64,000 nucleotides of DNA from an uncultured Phocaeicola sp. (GCA_944320885.1 CALUJE010000015.1:1-64000); one strand, 5' to 3'; positions 19,569-29,757 are shown, counted from the stretch's first letter. A program made the numbers and translations. Notes: a model not told the origin generated them from the letters alone.

Positions 19569-20456
19569 TTATGCCAATCTTTTTTTCAACTCATCAGGCA
19601 GTTCCGGCATTGCTCCCTGCTGCGTACATACATAAGCCGACGTATCGACAGCCAGTCTGTGTGCTTCCTGTACAGGTCTTCCCATAAGGATTGCAGCCGT
19701 AAAAGCTGCCGTAAACGAATCTCCTGCTCCAACCGTATCAGCAACATCCACTTTCGGAGTTTCAACAAACGACACATGGCCGGGAGTAAATACATAGCTG
19801 CCATTTACTCCACAAGTGAGGATAAGCATCTTCAAATCATATTTTGCCAACAATATCCAGCACTTATCCTGTAAGTCGATGCCCGGATAACCGAACATAC
19901 GGCTTACCGTAACCAGTTCTTCATCATTTATCTTCAATACATTGCAACGGTGGAAGGAATCACACAGGATTTCCTTTGTATAAAAACTCTGCCGCAAATT
20001 GATATCGAATATCTTCAAAGTGTCTGGACGATCGGGCATAGCGTCCAAAAAACGGTGAATGGTCAACCGTGAGATAATGCTGCGCTGAGCCAACGAACCG
20101 AAACAAACCGCACGTGTATGCATGGCCAGTTCATTAAGAGCTTGTGTATAAGGTATATTATCCCAAGCGACACCTTCTTTTATATCATAACAGGGAACTC
20201 CTTGAGAATCAAGTTCTACCTGTACGGTTCCTGTCGGATACGGCACACACTCTATCATCGTATGTAACTGTTTCTGACGGAAATTCTCCAGAATTTCCAT
20301 GCCCAGTTTATCCTGTCCCACAGCACTGACCACACGGCTGTCCATCCCAAACTGCGACACATGATAAGCGAAGTTTGCAGGCGCGCCACCCAGTTTCTTG
20401 CCTTCGGGCAGCACATCCCACAGTGCCTCACCCATTCCTACTACTATATTGTTCAT
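19569..20456 (-). CDS. fructokinase (PfkB family)
   Basis: 295-residue ribokinase-fold kinase that would trap cytoplasmic fructose as a phosphate. The N-terminal GEALWDVLPEGKKLGGAPANFA carries the sugar-binding GGAPAN motif. The C-terminal ADTVGAGDSFTAAF near 235-248 has the catalytic Asp and anion hole. The 2-bp gap to the MFS gene and the terminator right after it make it the last gene of the operon. Fructokinase rather than ribokinase is inferred from sequence feel and from the GH32/fructose context; I cannot test it here. Confidence 0.9.
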   Translation of the reverse strand: MNNIVVGMGEALWDVLPEGKKLGGAPANFAYHVSQFGMDSRVVSAVGQDKLGMEILENFRQKQLHTMIECVPYPTGTVQVELDSQGVPCYDIKEGVAWDNIPYTQALNELAMHTRAVCFGSLAQRSIISRLTIHRFLDAMPDRPDTLKIFDINLRQSFYTKEILCDSFHRCNVLKINDEELVTVSRMFGYPGIDLQDKCWILLAKYDLKMLILTCGVNGSYVFTPGHVSFVETPKVDVADTVGAGDSFTAAFTAAILMGRPVQEAHRLAVDTSAYVCTQQGAMPELPDELKKRLA

Positions 20457-20458
20457 GG

Positions 20459-21628
20459 TTATTGGTTATTTTTCAATTTAAAAGTATACAAAATAAGATA
20501 TATCACTCCTACTGTCATTACAGCTACGGCACCGCTCTGTCCGACCGCGTCACTCGCAACTCCCATCAGCAATGGGAATACAGTACCACCGAAAAGTCCC
20601 ATAATCATCAGTCCGGATACTTCGTTCTTCTTGTCCGGCAATGCGGTCAATGCCTGTGCAAATATAATCGGAAATATGTTTGAATTACCAAAACCTATCA
20701 GAGCAATACAAACATAAATAACATAATGTGCTTCTGATACGAGCAGACCAGCCATGGCTATCAACATAAAAATTACGCTGATGGCAAAAAAACGGCGCGA
20801 TGAGATGTGTTGCAGAATAAATGTTCCCAACAGACAACCTGCCGTGCGGAAGATAAAATAAAGACTGGTGGCAAAGCCTGCTTCTTCAAGAGTCAGTCCC
20901 ACACGCTCCATCAGTAATTTGGGTGCCGTAGTATTGGTTCCGACATCAATACCCACATGACATATGATACCAATGAAACAGAGCAAAATAAACGGATGTC
21001 CCAACAAGCGCAGACAAGCGGTAAAACCGGATGCACGGTCTGGCTTCTCCTCTTCAATGGGAGTAGAAGACAACCACAGAATTGCGATAACTGCCACAAT
21101 CATATAAACGGGAAAAAGCACACGCCATCCAAGTCCGAATGTGGGAATTGTCTGTGTTGCGCCCCACATTGCGATATAGGGAGCCAGAAAAGAAGCAATG
21201 GCTTTTACAAACTGGCCGAAAGTCAGTGAACTAGCCAAACGTTTGCCCGAAATAACATTGCTCAACAACGGATTAAGAGATGTCTGCATCAGGGCATTAC
21301 CAATACCCAGCAGAGAAAATGAAGCAAGCATCAGGCCGTATCCATCGCCAAACAATGGCAATAACAATGAAATGGCCGTTACTACAAGACTCAGCAACAC
21401 CGTACGCTTTCTTCCTATACGATTCATCAGAATTCCTGTAGGTACAGAAAATATAAGGAACCAGAAAAAGACAAGTGACGGGAATATATTAGCCTCTGAG
21501 TCTGTCAAATTCAAATCCGCCTTTACATAATTCGAAGCTATACCTACCAAATCGACAAAGCCCATGGCAAAGAAGCAAAGCATCACAGGTATCAGTCTTC
21601 CATATTTCATTTGTTGTTTATCAGTCAT
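20459..21628 (-). CDS. MFS sugar importer
   Basis: 389 residues, about 12 membrane segments, major facilitator superfamily. The loop 2-3 motif appears as GILMNRIGRKRTVLL. The type resembles the glucose/galactose-fucose (FucP/GlcP-like) permeases found in Bacteroides, including the monosaccharide importer next to fructokinase in the B. thetaiotaomicron fructan locus. It probably carries fructose or another monosaccharide released in the periplasm across the inner membrane. It lies between fructokinase (2 bp) and alpha-galactosidase (31 bp), so one transcript is likely. Confidence 0.88.
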   Translation of the reverse strand: MTDKQQMKYGRLIPVMLCFFAMGFVDLVGIASNYVKADLNLTDSEANIFPSLVFFWFLIFSVPTGILMNRIGRKRTVLLSLVVTAISLLLPLFGDGYGLMLASFSLLGIGNALMQTSLNPLLSNVISGKRLASSLTFGQFVKAIASFLAPYIAMWGATQTIPTFGLGWRVLFPVYMIVAVIAILWLSSTPIEEEKPDRASGFTACLRLLGHPFILLCFIGIICHVGIDVGTNTTAPKLLMERVGLTLEEAGFATSLYFIFRTAGCLLGTFILQHISSRRFFAISVIFMLIAMAGLLVSEAHYVIYVCIALIGFGNSNIFPIIFAQALTALPDKKNEVSGLMIMGLFGGTVFPLLMGVASDAVGQSGAVAVMTVGVIYLILYTFKLKNNQ

Positions 21629-21659
21629 AATATAAGAGATATTTTTAGTTACTAATCAT

Positions 21660-23855
21660 TCATTCTACACTGGTCAGTTCTATCACATGGCTTTGCATCG
21701 AATTGAATCCGAACACATGAAGCCCTACCTTCATCAGATAATCACCGGAGAACACCTTTCCGTTACCTGCCAAAACGGACTTACCGTTCGGCATCAGGTT
21801 TATTTCTTCCACCTTATAGTGCTTATAAGGATCAATCCCCTGCAACTTCACTGGCATCAGTTTCTCCTGAAAACGCGGATGAATATCATAAGCGAACAAC
21901 ACTGCTTTTTTGCTGTCAGTACTTACATAGTTCACAGCCATATGATTGCTTTCGTAAGGTGAAACCAGACGATATTGGGTTCCATCAAGAATTACCGGAG
22001 ACAAGCGCTTCCAGTTGGCAACAGCTGTCTGACAATACAGAAGCTCATCGGCTGTCAGTTCCTTCAAACCCAGGTCAAAGCCCAACTTGCACATGGAGGC
22101 TACATCGGTCCTGAACTTTATTGAAGCATTCTTATTCCAACTGGTTACATGGGCACACATTGCCTTGGCCGGAAAGAAGTGAGAGAAGCCCCACTGGATG
22201 TATATGCGTTCTACCGGATCGGTATTGTCACTGCACCAGAACTCTGTAAAATATTTCAAGGCTTCATAGTCACAGCGTGCACCACCACCGGAACACAACA
22301 TCATGGGAACCTCCGGATAATTCTCTTTTACCCGTTTCAGCACATTGTATACTCCACGCACATGATCAATATAAAGTCTACCCTGCTCTGACTTGAGATA
22401 AGGTGAATAGATATTGGTTATAGGGCTGTTACAGTCCCATTTAAAATAAGCGATATCCGGATTTTCCTTCAGAAGATTATCTACAACTCCGTAAACATAG
22501 TCCTGCACAACAGGGTTACTCAAATCAAGTACCAGTTGATTACGGTAATAATAAACATCACGGTTAGGATAATGAATGGCCCAATCCGGATGCTTTTCGA
22601 AAAGCTCACTTTTCGGATTAACCATTTCAGGTTCTATCCATAAGCCAAACTTCACTCCTGCTTCACGGGCGGCATCGGTCAAAGCATGAATACCACCGGG
22701 CAACTTATCATGCGTTACTTCCCAGTCTCCCAATCCGGCTTTATCATCTTTACGAGGATATTTGTTACCAAACCATCCGTCATCCAGCAAGAACATATCC
22801 ACTCCCAGATCTTTAGCCTCTTTCATCAGCTCAGTCAGAATTTCCTGATTGAAATCAAAACCGGTATTTTCCCAATTGTTCAGCAATGTCAAACGCGAGC
22901 CGTTGCCGTCTTTCAGCTGATACTTCCGTGCCCACTCCTGCAAATCACGGCTTCCTTTTCCTGTTCCTTCAGAAGACAGAGTGAAAATGAATTCCGGAGT
23001 AACAAATACTTCTCCGCGTTTCAGAGTGTATTCTGAAGCTGTAGGATTAATACCCGGAATAATACGCAGATTACCCACATTGTCTACTTCAAACGTAAAA
23101 CGGAAATTTCCCGTCCATCCCAATGTTCCCATCAAGACTTCACCCTGACGTTCACATGCGGGCTGCTCCAGACCTACAATGAAGAACGGATGCGTATGCA
23201 TGGCAGCACGACTGCCCAGTTTGGTATCTATTACCTTTTTGCCGAACAACAACTGCTGTGTGCTCATCTGCGCTTCCTTAGCCCAGTCACTGCTGAACTC
23301 TGTCAGATAATATGAAGGCCGACTGAAATAGAGCATGGTAGAAGCATAAGCAGAAAGAGTTACCGGTTTCTTTTCCTGATGAGAAATCTCACTCCAGGTT
23401 TTTATTACATTCTCCTTAACATAAGCAACATAATGCAATGTCACATTTACCGGATATTTATCATCGCGCAATACAATATCGGTCTGTACACCTCCGTCAA
23501 CGGGATGTGAAGAAGATGACACATAATAAAGCCATGTTGAAGGATTCCCGTCATTATGGGTAATTGCTACTGCCGGTTCAAAAAAGTCCTCATTTCCAGA
23601 ACCGCTGTACACTTCCCATCCACGCCGGCTTACACTGGCATCCGATGCCGGATGTATACTCCAGTCCAGTTCATCCAGATCAGCATCATTGAGGAGTCTT
23701 TCTCCCAGATAGCTCTGGTAAAGACGTCCGTTTTCAGCAACCTGAAGTACAAGGTCTGTACGTTCTGTAGAAATCCGGATTATTTTCTTATCCATGGAGT
23801 TTACGGTTATGGTGGCAAACAAAATGAATGCCACCGTTATCATAAAGTGTTTCAT
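21660..23855 (-). CDS. alpha-galactosidase, GH36
   Basis: 731 residues with a signal peptide (FILFATITVNS), so periplasmic. GH36 domains are a beta-sandwich (about 25-290), a TIM barrel (about 300-640) and a C-terminal beta domain. Key motifs are LLDDGWFGNK near 353, FKWDCN (nucleophile Asp, near 475) and FWCSDNTDPVER (acid/base Asp, near 545). By family it removes alpha-1,6-galactose from melibiose, raffinose or stachyose. Its partner GH32 in the same operon would then split the sucrose part. No lipobox, unlike the GH32. Confidence 0.93.
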   Translation of the reverse strand: MKHFMITVAFILFATITVNSMDKKIIRISTERTDLVLQVAENGRLYQSYLGERLLNDADLDELDWSIHPASDASVSRRGWEVYSGSGNEDFFEPAVAITHNDGNPSTWLYYVSSSSHPVDGGVQTDIVLRDDKYPVNVTLHYVAYVKENVIKTWSEISHQEKKPVTLSAYASTMLYFSRPSYYLTEFSSDWAKEAQMSTQQLLFGKKVIDTKLGSRAAMHTHPFFIVGLEQPACERQGEVLMGTLGWTGNFRFTFEVDNVGNLRIIPGINPTASEYTLKRGEVFVTPEFIFTLSSEGTGKGSRDLQEWARKYQLKDGNGSRLTLLNNWENTGFDFNQEILTELMKEAKDLGVDMFLLDDGWFGNKYPRKDDKAGLGDWEVTHDKLPGGIHALTDAAREAGVKFGLWIEPEMVNPKSELFEKHPDWAIHYPNRDVYYYRNQLVLDLSNPVVQDYVYGVVDNLLKENPDIAYFKWDCNSPITNIYSPYLKSEQGRLYIDHVRGVYNVLKRVKENYPEVPMMLCSGGGARCDYEALKYFTEFWCSDNTDPVERIYIQWGFSHFFPAKAMCAHVTSWNKNASIKFRTDVASMCKLGFDLGLKELTADELLYCQTAVANWKRLSPVILDGTQYRLVSPYESNHMAVNYVSTDSKKAVLFAYDIHPRFQEKLMPVKLQGIDPYKHYKVEEINLMPNGKSVLAGNGKVFSGDYLMKVGLHVFGFNSMQSHVIELTSVE

Positions 23856-23878
23856 GAGACTGTCGGGATATTATTCGG

Positions 23879-25747
23879 TTACATACCTAATTTGTGTATC
23901 TTCATATTTGAAATCTCTGCATTTCCGCCTTGCGCATAACAACGCAATGAGTTATAAGGAGCTGTAGGGAATACCAGATTAGTCATGGCGATACGGCCGC
24001 CATCAACGAATATCTCAACAGAACACTTGTCAATAAATATATCAAGATGATAAGTCTTTCCTTCACATAGTGAAAGAGGAGCCCATGTGCCCAACGCAAA
24101 ATCATTAATATAGTTTACAGATTCAGTTTTGCGATGCTCATCAGTTTCCTTGGCATGAGGCTCAGCCTTTTCGCCAAAAGCTATCAGACCACTCTTTGTA
24201 CGATCCATTACCAGGCGTGCAGCTTTCATGTCCAAGTAAATATCCGTTTTTTCACCTTTCTCGTTCATCAGCTGGAAACCTACGACGCTGGCTTTGTCTG
24301 GAGTAACATCCATCTCTATCTCACAAGCACCGTCCTGACCTGTTTCCATACTGATAACCTTCTCGTCTGCCAGGCTGAAATTGTCTATTGAAGAAGTACC
24401 TTTACGCAGTCCCTCGGTTTCCTTTACAGCATTGGCTGCCATGTAAACTTCACCGTTTCTGGTGTAAAGAGACAATTCGCGCGGAAGAGCATTCGCACCA
24501 CGATACTGACGGATAGGGGTAACATTCGCATATTGCCAGTTACTCATCCAGGGCACGGCTATAACACGATTTTCCGTATTGGAGAAGCAAACAGTAGCAT
24601 AATGGTCTTTACCGAAATCAAGCCTTTTGGTAACCTTCTTGTCTGTATCACAATGGAATTCCTTACCATCGAAATCTCCGACAAAATATTCCGTTGCACT
24701 ACCACCGAAAGGACATCCCGGGTTGATATTGACTATCATCACCCATTTCATATTATCCTTGTTTCCGTCTACAGGCAACTGAATGAAATCAGGACATTCA
24801 AACTGGTTCGGTTGAGCACCATAACCTTCACCGAACTGGCTTAAATATTCCCAGTTCTTCATATCAGACGATGAATAGAAACGCATATTCTTGTCTGCCG
24901 AAACAATCATATACCATTTCTGTGCCGGCTCATACCAGAATACTTTCGGGTCACGGAAGTCTTTCAGTCCGTCAAACGGAGTAAGAACAGGATTCTTTTC
25001 ATACTTGGTATATGTGCGACCATTGTCTGTACTATAAGCCATACACTGAATCTGTCCGTGTTCATCACTGGCCGAAGTATAAAAAGCAATCATGGCATCC
25101 TGACCATAACCGGCACTGTTATTCTTGTCGATTACCGTACTTCCTGAAAAGATATGTCCCAAGGTATCACGTGCGATAGCCGGATCAAGATGTTCCCAGT
25201 GAATCAAATCACGACTGACCGAATGTCCCCAATGCATGTTACCCCATTTGGAGCCGTAAGGATTATACTGAAAATAAAGATGATATTCACCATCCTTGTA
25301 AACCAGTCCGTTGGCATCGTTCATCCAGCCATAAAGCGGAGTATGGTGATATACTGGGCGATAATAATCCGTATTGGCTGTATTGAATGTATCGGCCAAC
25401 TGGATACTATCCCAGCAAATGGCATCGGCCGCTACACGACCAATGGTTACAACAGCTTCCTTTTCTCCTTTTGGCAATGCAAACGGAACGTAATACTCTA
25501 CGCTGTCTACAGCCAGACGTATATCCATGGCCATATCGGCAGGACTGCCTGTATCAAGCTTTACTTTTCCTTCGTTGCAAGATTCCTGAATAGGAAGAAT
25601 CAGATATTTGGTAGGATTGGTAATATGAACAATTGTCAATGTATCTCCCTGATGTTCAAAACTGAGAACTGGTTTCTGAGGAGCACATGCTGTAAAGGCA
25701 ACCGTTGTTGCCATAGCCATTGTAAGGCGAATAATATTCTTTTTCAT
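23879..25747 (-). CDS. GH32 beta-fructosidase lipoprotein
   Basis: 622 residues from the ATG at 25747, which starts the lipoprotein signal (lipobox AFTAC); the ORF extends 7 codons further. A Bacteroides N-terminal beta domain (about 25-130) is followed by the five-blade propeller with WMNDANG (nucleophile Asp, about 144), FRDPKVF (transition-state Asp) and FECPDF (acid/base Glu), then a C-terminal beta-sandwich with EIFVDGG. It would hydrolyse terminal fructose of sucrose, raffinose remnants, inulin or levan; the exact preference cannot be read. Likely faces the periplasm or surface through its lipid anchor. Confidence 0.93.
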   Translation of the reverse strand: MKKNIIRLTMAMATTVAFTACAPQKPVLSFEHQGDTLTIVHITNPTKYLILPIQESCNEGKVKLDTGSPADMAMDIRLAVDSVEYYVPFALPKGEKEAVVTIGRVAADAICWDSIQLADTFNTANTDYYRPVYHHTPLYGWMNDANGLVYKDGEYHLYFQYNPYGSKWGNMHWGHSVSRDLIHWEHLDPAIARDTLGHIFSGSTVIDKNNSAGYGQDAMIAFYTSASDEHGQIQCMAYSTDNGRTYTKYEKNPVLTPFDGLKDFRDPKVFWYEPAQKWYMIVSADKNMRFYSSSDMKNWEYLSQFGEGYGAQPNQFECPDFIQLPVDGNKDNMKWVMIVNINPGCPFGGSATEYFVGDFDGKEFHCDTDKKVTKRLDFGKDHYATVCFSNTENRVIAVPWMSNWQYANVTPIRQYRGANALPRELSLYTRNGEVYMAANAVKETEGLRKGTSSIDNFSLADEKVISMETGQDGACEIEMDVTPDKASVVGFQLMNEKGEKTDIYLDMKAARLVMDRTKSGLIAFGEKAEPHAKETDEHRKTESVNYINDFALGTWAPLSLCEGKTYHLDIFIDKCSVEIFVDGGRIAMTNLVFPTAPYNSLRCYAQGGNAEISNMKIHKLGM

Positions 25748-25837
25748 GGTTCTGACTTTTATCTGCATATTAAAAAAACAGTAATTTATTCTTTCAGAAG
25801 ACTGATAAGATATCAGCCTCCCGAAAGATGGTATTTA

Positions 25838-28195
25838 TTAGAATTTCAGACTGGCACTGAATTCCACGGTGAACGGACGAATGTAACTGCCTGCCATAAC
25901 ATGTCCGGCATATTGTTTGGCGTCTTCCTTCTCAACCAGTTCGGCTCCGGCAATACTGCCCTTTGCTCCGGTCTGATTCAGGAAGTTTACAACTGAACAT
26001 CCGAGTGAGAGTTTATCATTTACCTGCCAGTTCAATCCGCCAAAGGTTTCCCAATGTCCGTTGAAGTAATAGGCATCGTTGATATTTGCATATGTCTTGC
26101 TGAAGTAACGGAAGCTGGTCCATATCTTCAAATCTTTGGTAATCATGTAGCTGGGATCTATTTCAATAAGTATTTCCGGAATCTCGGCTACAATATTTCC
26201 CGTAGCATCTATACTGCCTACATATCCGTCTGAGAATGTAACAGAAGTTTCATATTTCTTGTAGGTCGGTTTCTGATAAGTGAAAAGGAAATGGAAATCA
26301 AATCCCTTGAACGGACGTGCCACAACATCGGTAGTCCATCCCAATGTCTGAATATCATAGGTAAGAGGAGCTGCCATAATCTGAGTTTGTCCATTCTCCA
26401 TCTTGTGCTGCAGGTTCAAGGTTGAATTGTTGTTCGTCTTGGATATATAAGAGAACAGTGAAGTTACACTCAACCAATCATTATTGTAGTAGATACCGGC
26501 ACGGCCCAGAGGCACAGAGATAACATCCGTATTCGGCAATGTAGCCGGAGCAAAATTCTCAATTCGCGGATGCTGGGTTATGTAAGTAAAGTCACCGGTC
26601 AGTCCAAAAGACGAAGTCAGCTTATAAGTAAGCGATGCCGTCAATGCGTAATTGAGCCAATCATAACTGATAGGTGTAGGTTCTATTTTAGTTCCGTCAG
26701 AAGCGGTCGTTCCAATGAAATAGTTTGCAAAACGGCCTACATACTCACCGTTTGCATTTTTTACGGCAGCATTGTCACCGCGCAGAGACTGATACTCAAA
26801 ACGTGCTCCATAGTAAGCATTCAAACGGTCGGTAATGTCCCAGTCATGTGTAAAATAAAGAGCCAGTTTGTTTTCATGACCTTTATAATATTCTGATGCA
26901 TTCTTATTGAAGTCGTAATAATATCCGCCGGCATATGTGCGTCCTTCATAATCGGCATAATCTGCATTGTAAAGACGTACGGGATAGCTTCCGTCCGTTG
27001 CTACAGACTGATCATACATGGTTGTAGCCGAAGCATAATCCACATCATAATACCATTCGTTCAGTCCCAAACGCCATGTACTGTTTCCAACCTTACGTGA
27101 AAGTTCTGTCGTAAACATGAAAGAGTCAATAAAGCCACGATTCAGACATGACATGCGGCTTTGCACATACTCGCCGGTATAATCTTCCATCTTACCTTCG
27201 GGAGTCTCATACTGATAATTGATTCCGGCTTCATTCTGGTCAAGAGACATTGGTGTCTGATAAACGCAGGAGCCCATCGAATGGTCATATTTCATGACTG
27301 TTTTCCAATTCAATCCGTTATCCCATGTATAGTTATTCATCAATACAAATTCACTGCCCTTGTTCTGCACTGCGTCATAAAGATTGGTTTTCTTCAATTC
27401 TCCTGTACGCATATCACGATATACCATTTCGTTATCTACAGGCAGATAAGAAGTTGTACCCAATGAAAAATCGCCCAGTTCTTTCACACTGCCATCGCCC
27501 ACATAAATGAAAGGAGCCGATTGTGTGGCATACATGTAAACAGGGTGACTGTTGCTGTAATGATAAATGGCAGTCAGCTCACCCCTATTATCATTATAAC
27601 GTTTGGTAAGAGCAAACTTGTAAATCTGAGTACGGTCCTGAAAAGGAGTAGATTTGATTTTAAATGTTCCCGGGTCAAAATCCTGATAAATGCTTCCGCT
27701 GTAAAACCAGTCTTTTGCGATATCACCATTGGCATTGAATGAGATTTCCTGCATTCCGAAATGATTGGTCTTATAATTCAGCGTACCATGAAACCCTTTT
27801 CCGCCCAATTGTGTAAAAGAATTGACCGCGTATCCAATATTGCCCGTAGTAATGGCCGTTTCTGAGATTTTCAGCAATCCTACATGGCTGAGGCTTGCAT
27901 CAGCACGCCACAAGGAGTTTACAGAATGAGGATTGGTAGCATAAGTCACGGGAATACCGTTTTCCAGAACATTGACATCGGCCGACGGTAATCCGATTTG
28001 AATTTCACGAGGTCCATTGGCACTTGCAGCATTTAACATCACATTACGGTTTCCTTCCTCCTTACTGGAACTTTCCGTTTGTGATTGAGCCGTTTTCTTT
28101 TCATCTTGTGCAAAACTGTTTTCACAAGTCAAACCGAGCAACAACAATGCTGCGGCTGTACGATAACATACAAAATGGTTCATACCTGTTCTCAT
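25838..28195 (-). CDS. TonB-dependent outer-membrane receptor, no SusD partner
   Basis: 785 residues. A signal peptide (ALLLLGLTCENSFAQ) is followed by a poorly conserved N-terminal stretch, a plug (about 60-170) and a 22-strand barrel ending in the aromatic-type VEFSASLKF. It is the first gene of the sugar operon, with GH32 91 bp downstream. It lacks the carboxypeptidase-like extension of SusC proteins and no susD-like gene is present, so it is an unpaired receptor that probably imports short oligosaccharides. An ATG four codons downstream (28183) is an alternative start. The promoter lies at about 28272-28300. Confidence 0.88.
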   Translation of the reverse strand: MRTGMNHFVCYRTAAALLLLGLTCENSFAQDEKKTAQSQTESSSKEEGNRNVMLNAASANGPREIQIGLPSADVNVLENGIPVTYATNPHSVNSLWRADASLSHVGLLKISETAITTGNIGYAVNSFTQLGGKGFHGTLNYKTNHFGMQEISFNANGDIAKDWFYSGSIYQDFDPGTFKIKSTPFQDRTQIYKFALTKRYNDNRGELTAIYHYSNSHPVYMYATQSAPFIYVGDGSVKELGDFSLGTTSYLPVDNEMVYRDMRTGELKKTNLYDAVQNKGSEFVLMNNYTWDNGLNWKTVMKYDHSMGSCVYQTPMSLDQNEAGINYQYETPEGKMEDYTGEYVQSRMSCLNRGFIDSFMFTTELSRKVGNSTWRLGLNEWYYDVDYASATTMYDQSVATDGSYPVRLYNADYADYEGRTYAGGYYYDFNKNASEYYKGHENKLALYFTHDWDITDRLNAYYGARFEYQSLRGDNAAVKNANGEYVGRFANYFIGTTASDGTKIEPTPISYDWLNYALTASLTYKLTSSFGLTGDFTYITQHPRIENFAPATLPNTDVISVPLGRAGIYYNNDWLSVTSLFSYISKTNNNSTLNLQHKMENGQTQIMAAPLTYDIQTLGWTTDVVARPFKGFDFHFLFTYQKPTYKKYETSVTFSDGYVGSIDATGNIVAEIPEILIEIDPSYMITKDLKIWTSFRYFSKTYANINDAYYFNGHWETFGGLNWQVNDKLSLGCSVVNFLNQTGAKGSIAGAELVEKEDAKQYAGHVMAGSYIRPFTVEFSASLKF

Positions 28196-28271
28196 GGCAT
28201 TTTTGTTATTTGAAGTAATAAATTAAATTTTTCATGATCATTGAGAGATTGTTTGTTTGAATGACCTGCGG

Positions 28272-28300
28272 CAAAAGTAGATACTTCTCTTATAATGCAA
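28272..28300 (-). promoter_or_regulatory. promoter of the sugar operon
   Basis: On the minus strand TACTTTTG (28272-28279) is the -7 box. A TTG at 28298-28300 with an 18-bp spacer is a partial -33. This is about 77 bp before the receptor gene. Confidence 0.55.
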
Positions 28301-28309
28301 TACCATATC

Positions 28310-28372
28310 TGTTTCATTCAATGACAATTAGGTTACATGAAACATTTTTGCTACAAAATGAAACATTTCTGA
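28310..28372. promoter_or_regulatory. candidate operator repeats of the HTCS
   Basis: ATGAAACATTT occurs twice, starting at 28337 and 28358, exactly 21 bp apart. An inverted TGTTTCAT is at 28310-28317. The repeats lie just upstream of the sugar operon promoter (minus direction). The spacing is the one expected for two AraC-type half-sites on one DNA face. The rest of the 28196-28533 gap holds a third copy at 28486-28499 and no gene. Confidence 0.5.
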
Positions 28373-28485
28373 CAGCATTCCTGCAGACATGAAAAAGGCG
28401 GCGAAAGAGACAGACTGCCGTTCTGCTAACTTTTGTAAATGTTTTCCAAATTGAGTCAACTGACCACCGAATGGATTTCAGCATA

Positions 28486-28499
28486 TCAAACATTTTTGC
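28486..28499. promoter_or_regulatory. third copy of the candidate operator
   Basis: TCAAACATTTTTGC matches the 28338-28351 copy (TGAAACATTTTTGC) at 13 of 14 positions. It lies 34 bp before the MFS start codon. Confidence 0.4.
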
Positions 28500-28533
28500 G
28501 TGCTTTGCAGCGTAATTATAAAAACAAAGAAAT

Positions 28534-29733
28534 ATGATGCAACAAAAACGTAATTCCTATCTATTTGTTCTGATTCTGGTTGGTATTGTTTCAGCTTTTG
28601 GCCCTTTTGTGACCGATTTTTATCTTCCTGCCTTACCGGAACTGACTACATACTTTAATACTACGGCTTCTATGGCACAGCTCAGTCTTACATTCAGTAT
28701 GATTGGACTCGGAGCAGGCCAACTGTTCATCGGGCCACTGAGTGACAAGTATGGACGCCGTAGCTTACTGCTCATATCGATGGTCTTCTTCCTTATAGCT
28801 ACCGTGGGATGCATCGTCGTACCCGATGTAGAGACATTCCTTCTGTGCCGTCTGTTGCAAGGACTGGCCGGAGCCGGTGGAGTAGTTATCTCCAAATCAA
28901 TCGCCACCGACCTGTATGAAGGAAAAGAACTGGCACGTTTCTTTTCGATGCTCAGCGCAGTGCAGGGACTGGCTCCGATATGCGCTCCCGTATTGGGAGG
29001 TGTACTGCTTGAGGTAACCGATTGGCGCGGCATCTTCGGTGTATTATTGATTATTGGGGTACTGCTGATTGTCATGCTGCTATTTTTCCGTGAATCATTA
29101 TCACCGCAATACCGCATAAACACCCCCATATGGAGTGTATTCAAAGGATACCGTCCGGTTCTGCAAAACCGACAGTTCATTTATTACGTGCTTATCCAGG
29201 CTTTTGCCATGGGAGTCATGTTTACTTACATAGCAGCTTCACCTTTTATTTTTCAGGAACATTATGGCATATCATCGCTTTCATACAGTGTCTGTTTTGG
29301 AATCAACGCACTGGCCATCATGATGGGCAGCTTCTTTGTCATGCGCTTCCGCAGTGTACGACGCGGACTGGGAACCGGTTCTGTAGCTTTCCTGGTCATG
29401 AGCGTCATAACAGCAATGCTTCTCGTAAACAATGCTAATGTAATAATGCTCGAAATATCGCTCGTGCTGTTACTGTTCTGCCTGGGTATGATTTTACCGA
29501 CAAGTACAACCTTGGCACTGGAACTTGAACGCAGCAACTCCGGCAGCGCATCTGCAGTATTGGGCTTTCTGATGTTTTTGTTCGGAGGTATCGTTTCCCC
29601 GTTAGCCGGATTGGGAAACATGCTTGTATCTACAGCATTGCTCATCGTCATAGGCGGAAGTTGTACATTAGTCTTTGCCGTTACGGCTTGCGGACGCCAG
29701 AAACTGGCTATCGTACTCAGCCGAATAAAATAA
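28534..29733 (+). CDS. MFS transporter, Bcr/CflA drug-resistance type
   Basis: 399 residues, 12 membrane segments. The N-terminal FVTDFYLPALPELTTYF and motif A GPLSDKYGRRSLLL are typical of the Bcr/CflA subfamily, whose members export drugs or small metabolites across the inner membrane. The first two codons are both ATG. It is divergent from the sugar operon and may be co-regulated with it through the repeat at 28486. Substrate unknown; sugar efflux is possible but unsupported. Confidence 0.9.
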   Translation: MMQQKRNSYLFVLILVGIVSAFGPFVTDFYLPALPELTTYFNTTASMAQLSLTFSMIGLGAGQLFIGPLSDKYGRRSLLLISMVFFLIATVGCIVVPDVETFLLCRLLQGLAGAGGVVISKSIATDLYEGKELARFFSMLSAVQGLAPICAPVLGGVLLEVTDWRGIFGVLLIIGVLLIVMLLFFRESLSPQYRINTPIWSVFKGYRPVLQNRQFIYYVLIQAFAMGVMFTYIAASPFIFQEHYGISSLSYSVCFGINALAIMMGSFFVMRFRSVRRGLGTGSVAFLVMSVITAMLLVNNANVIMLEISLVLLLFCLGMILPTSTTLALELERSNSGSASAVLGFLMFLFGGIVSPLAGLGNMLVSTALLIVIGGSCTLVFAVTACGRQKLAIVLSRIK

Positions 29734-29757
29734 ATATATACAAGCACAATTTATAAT

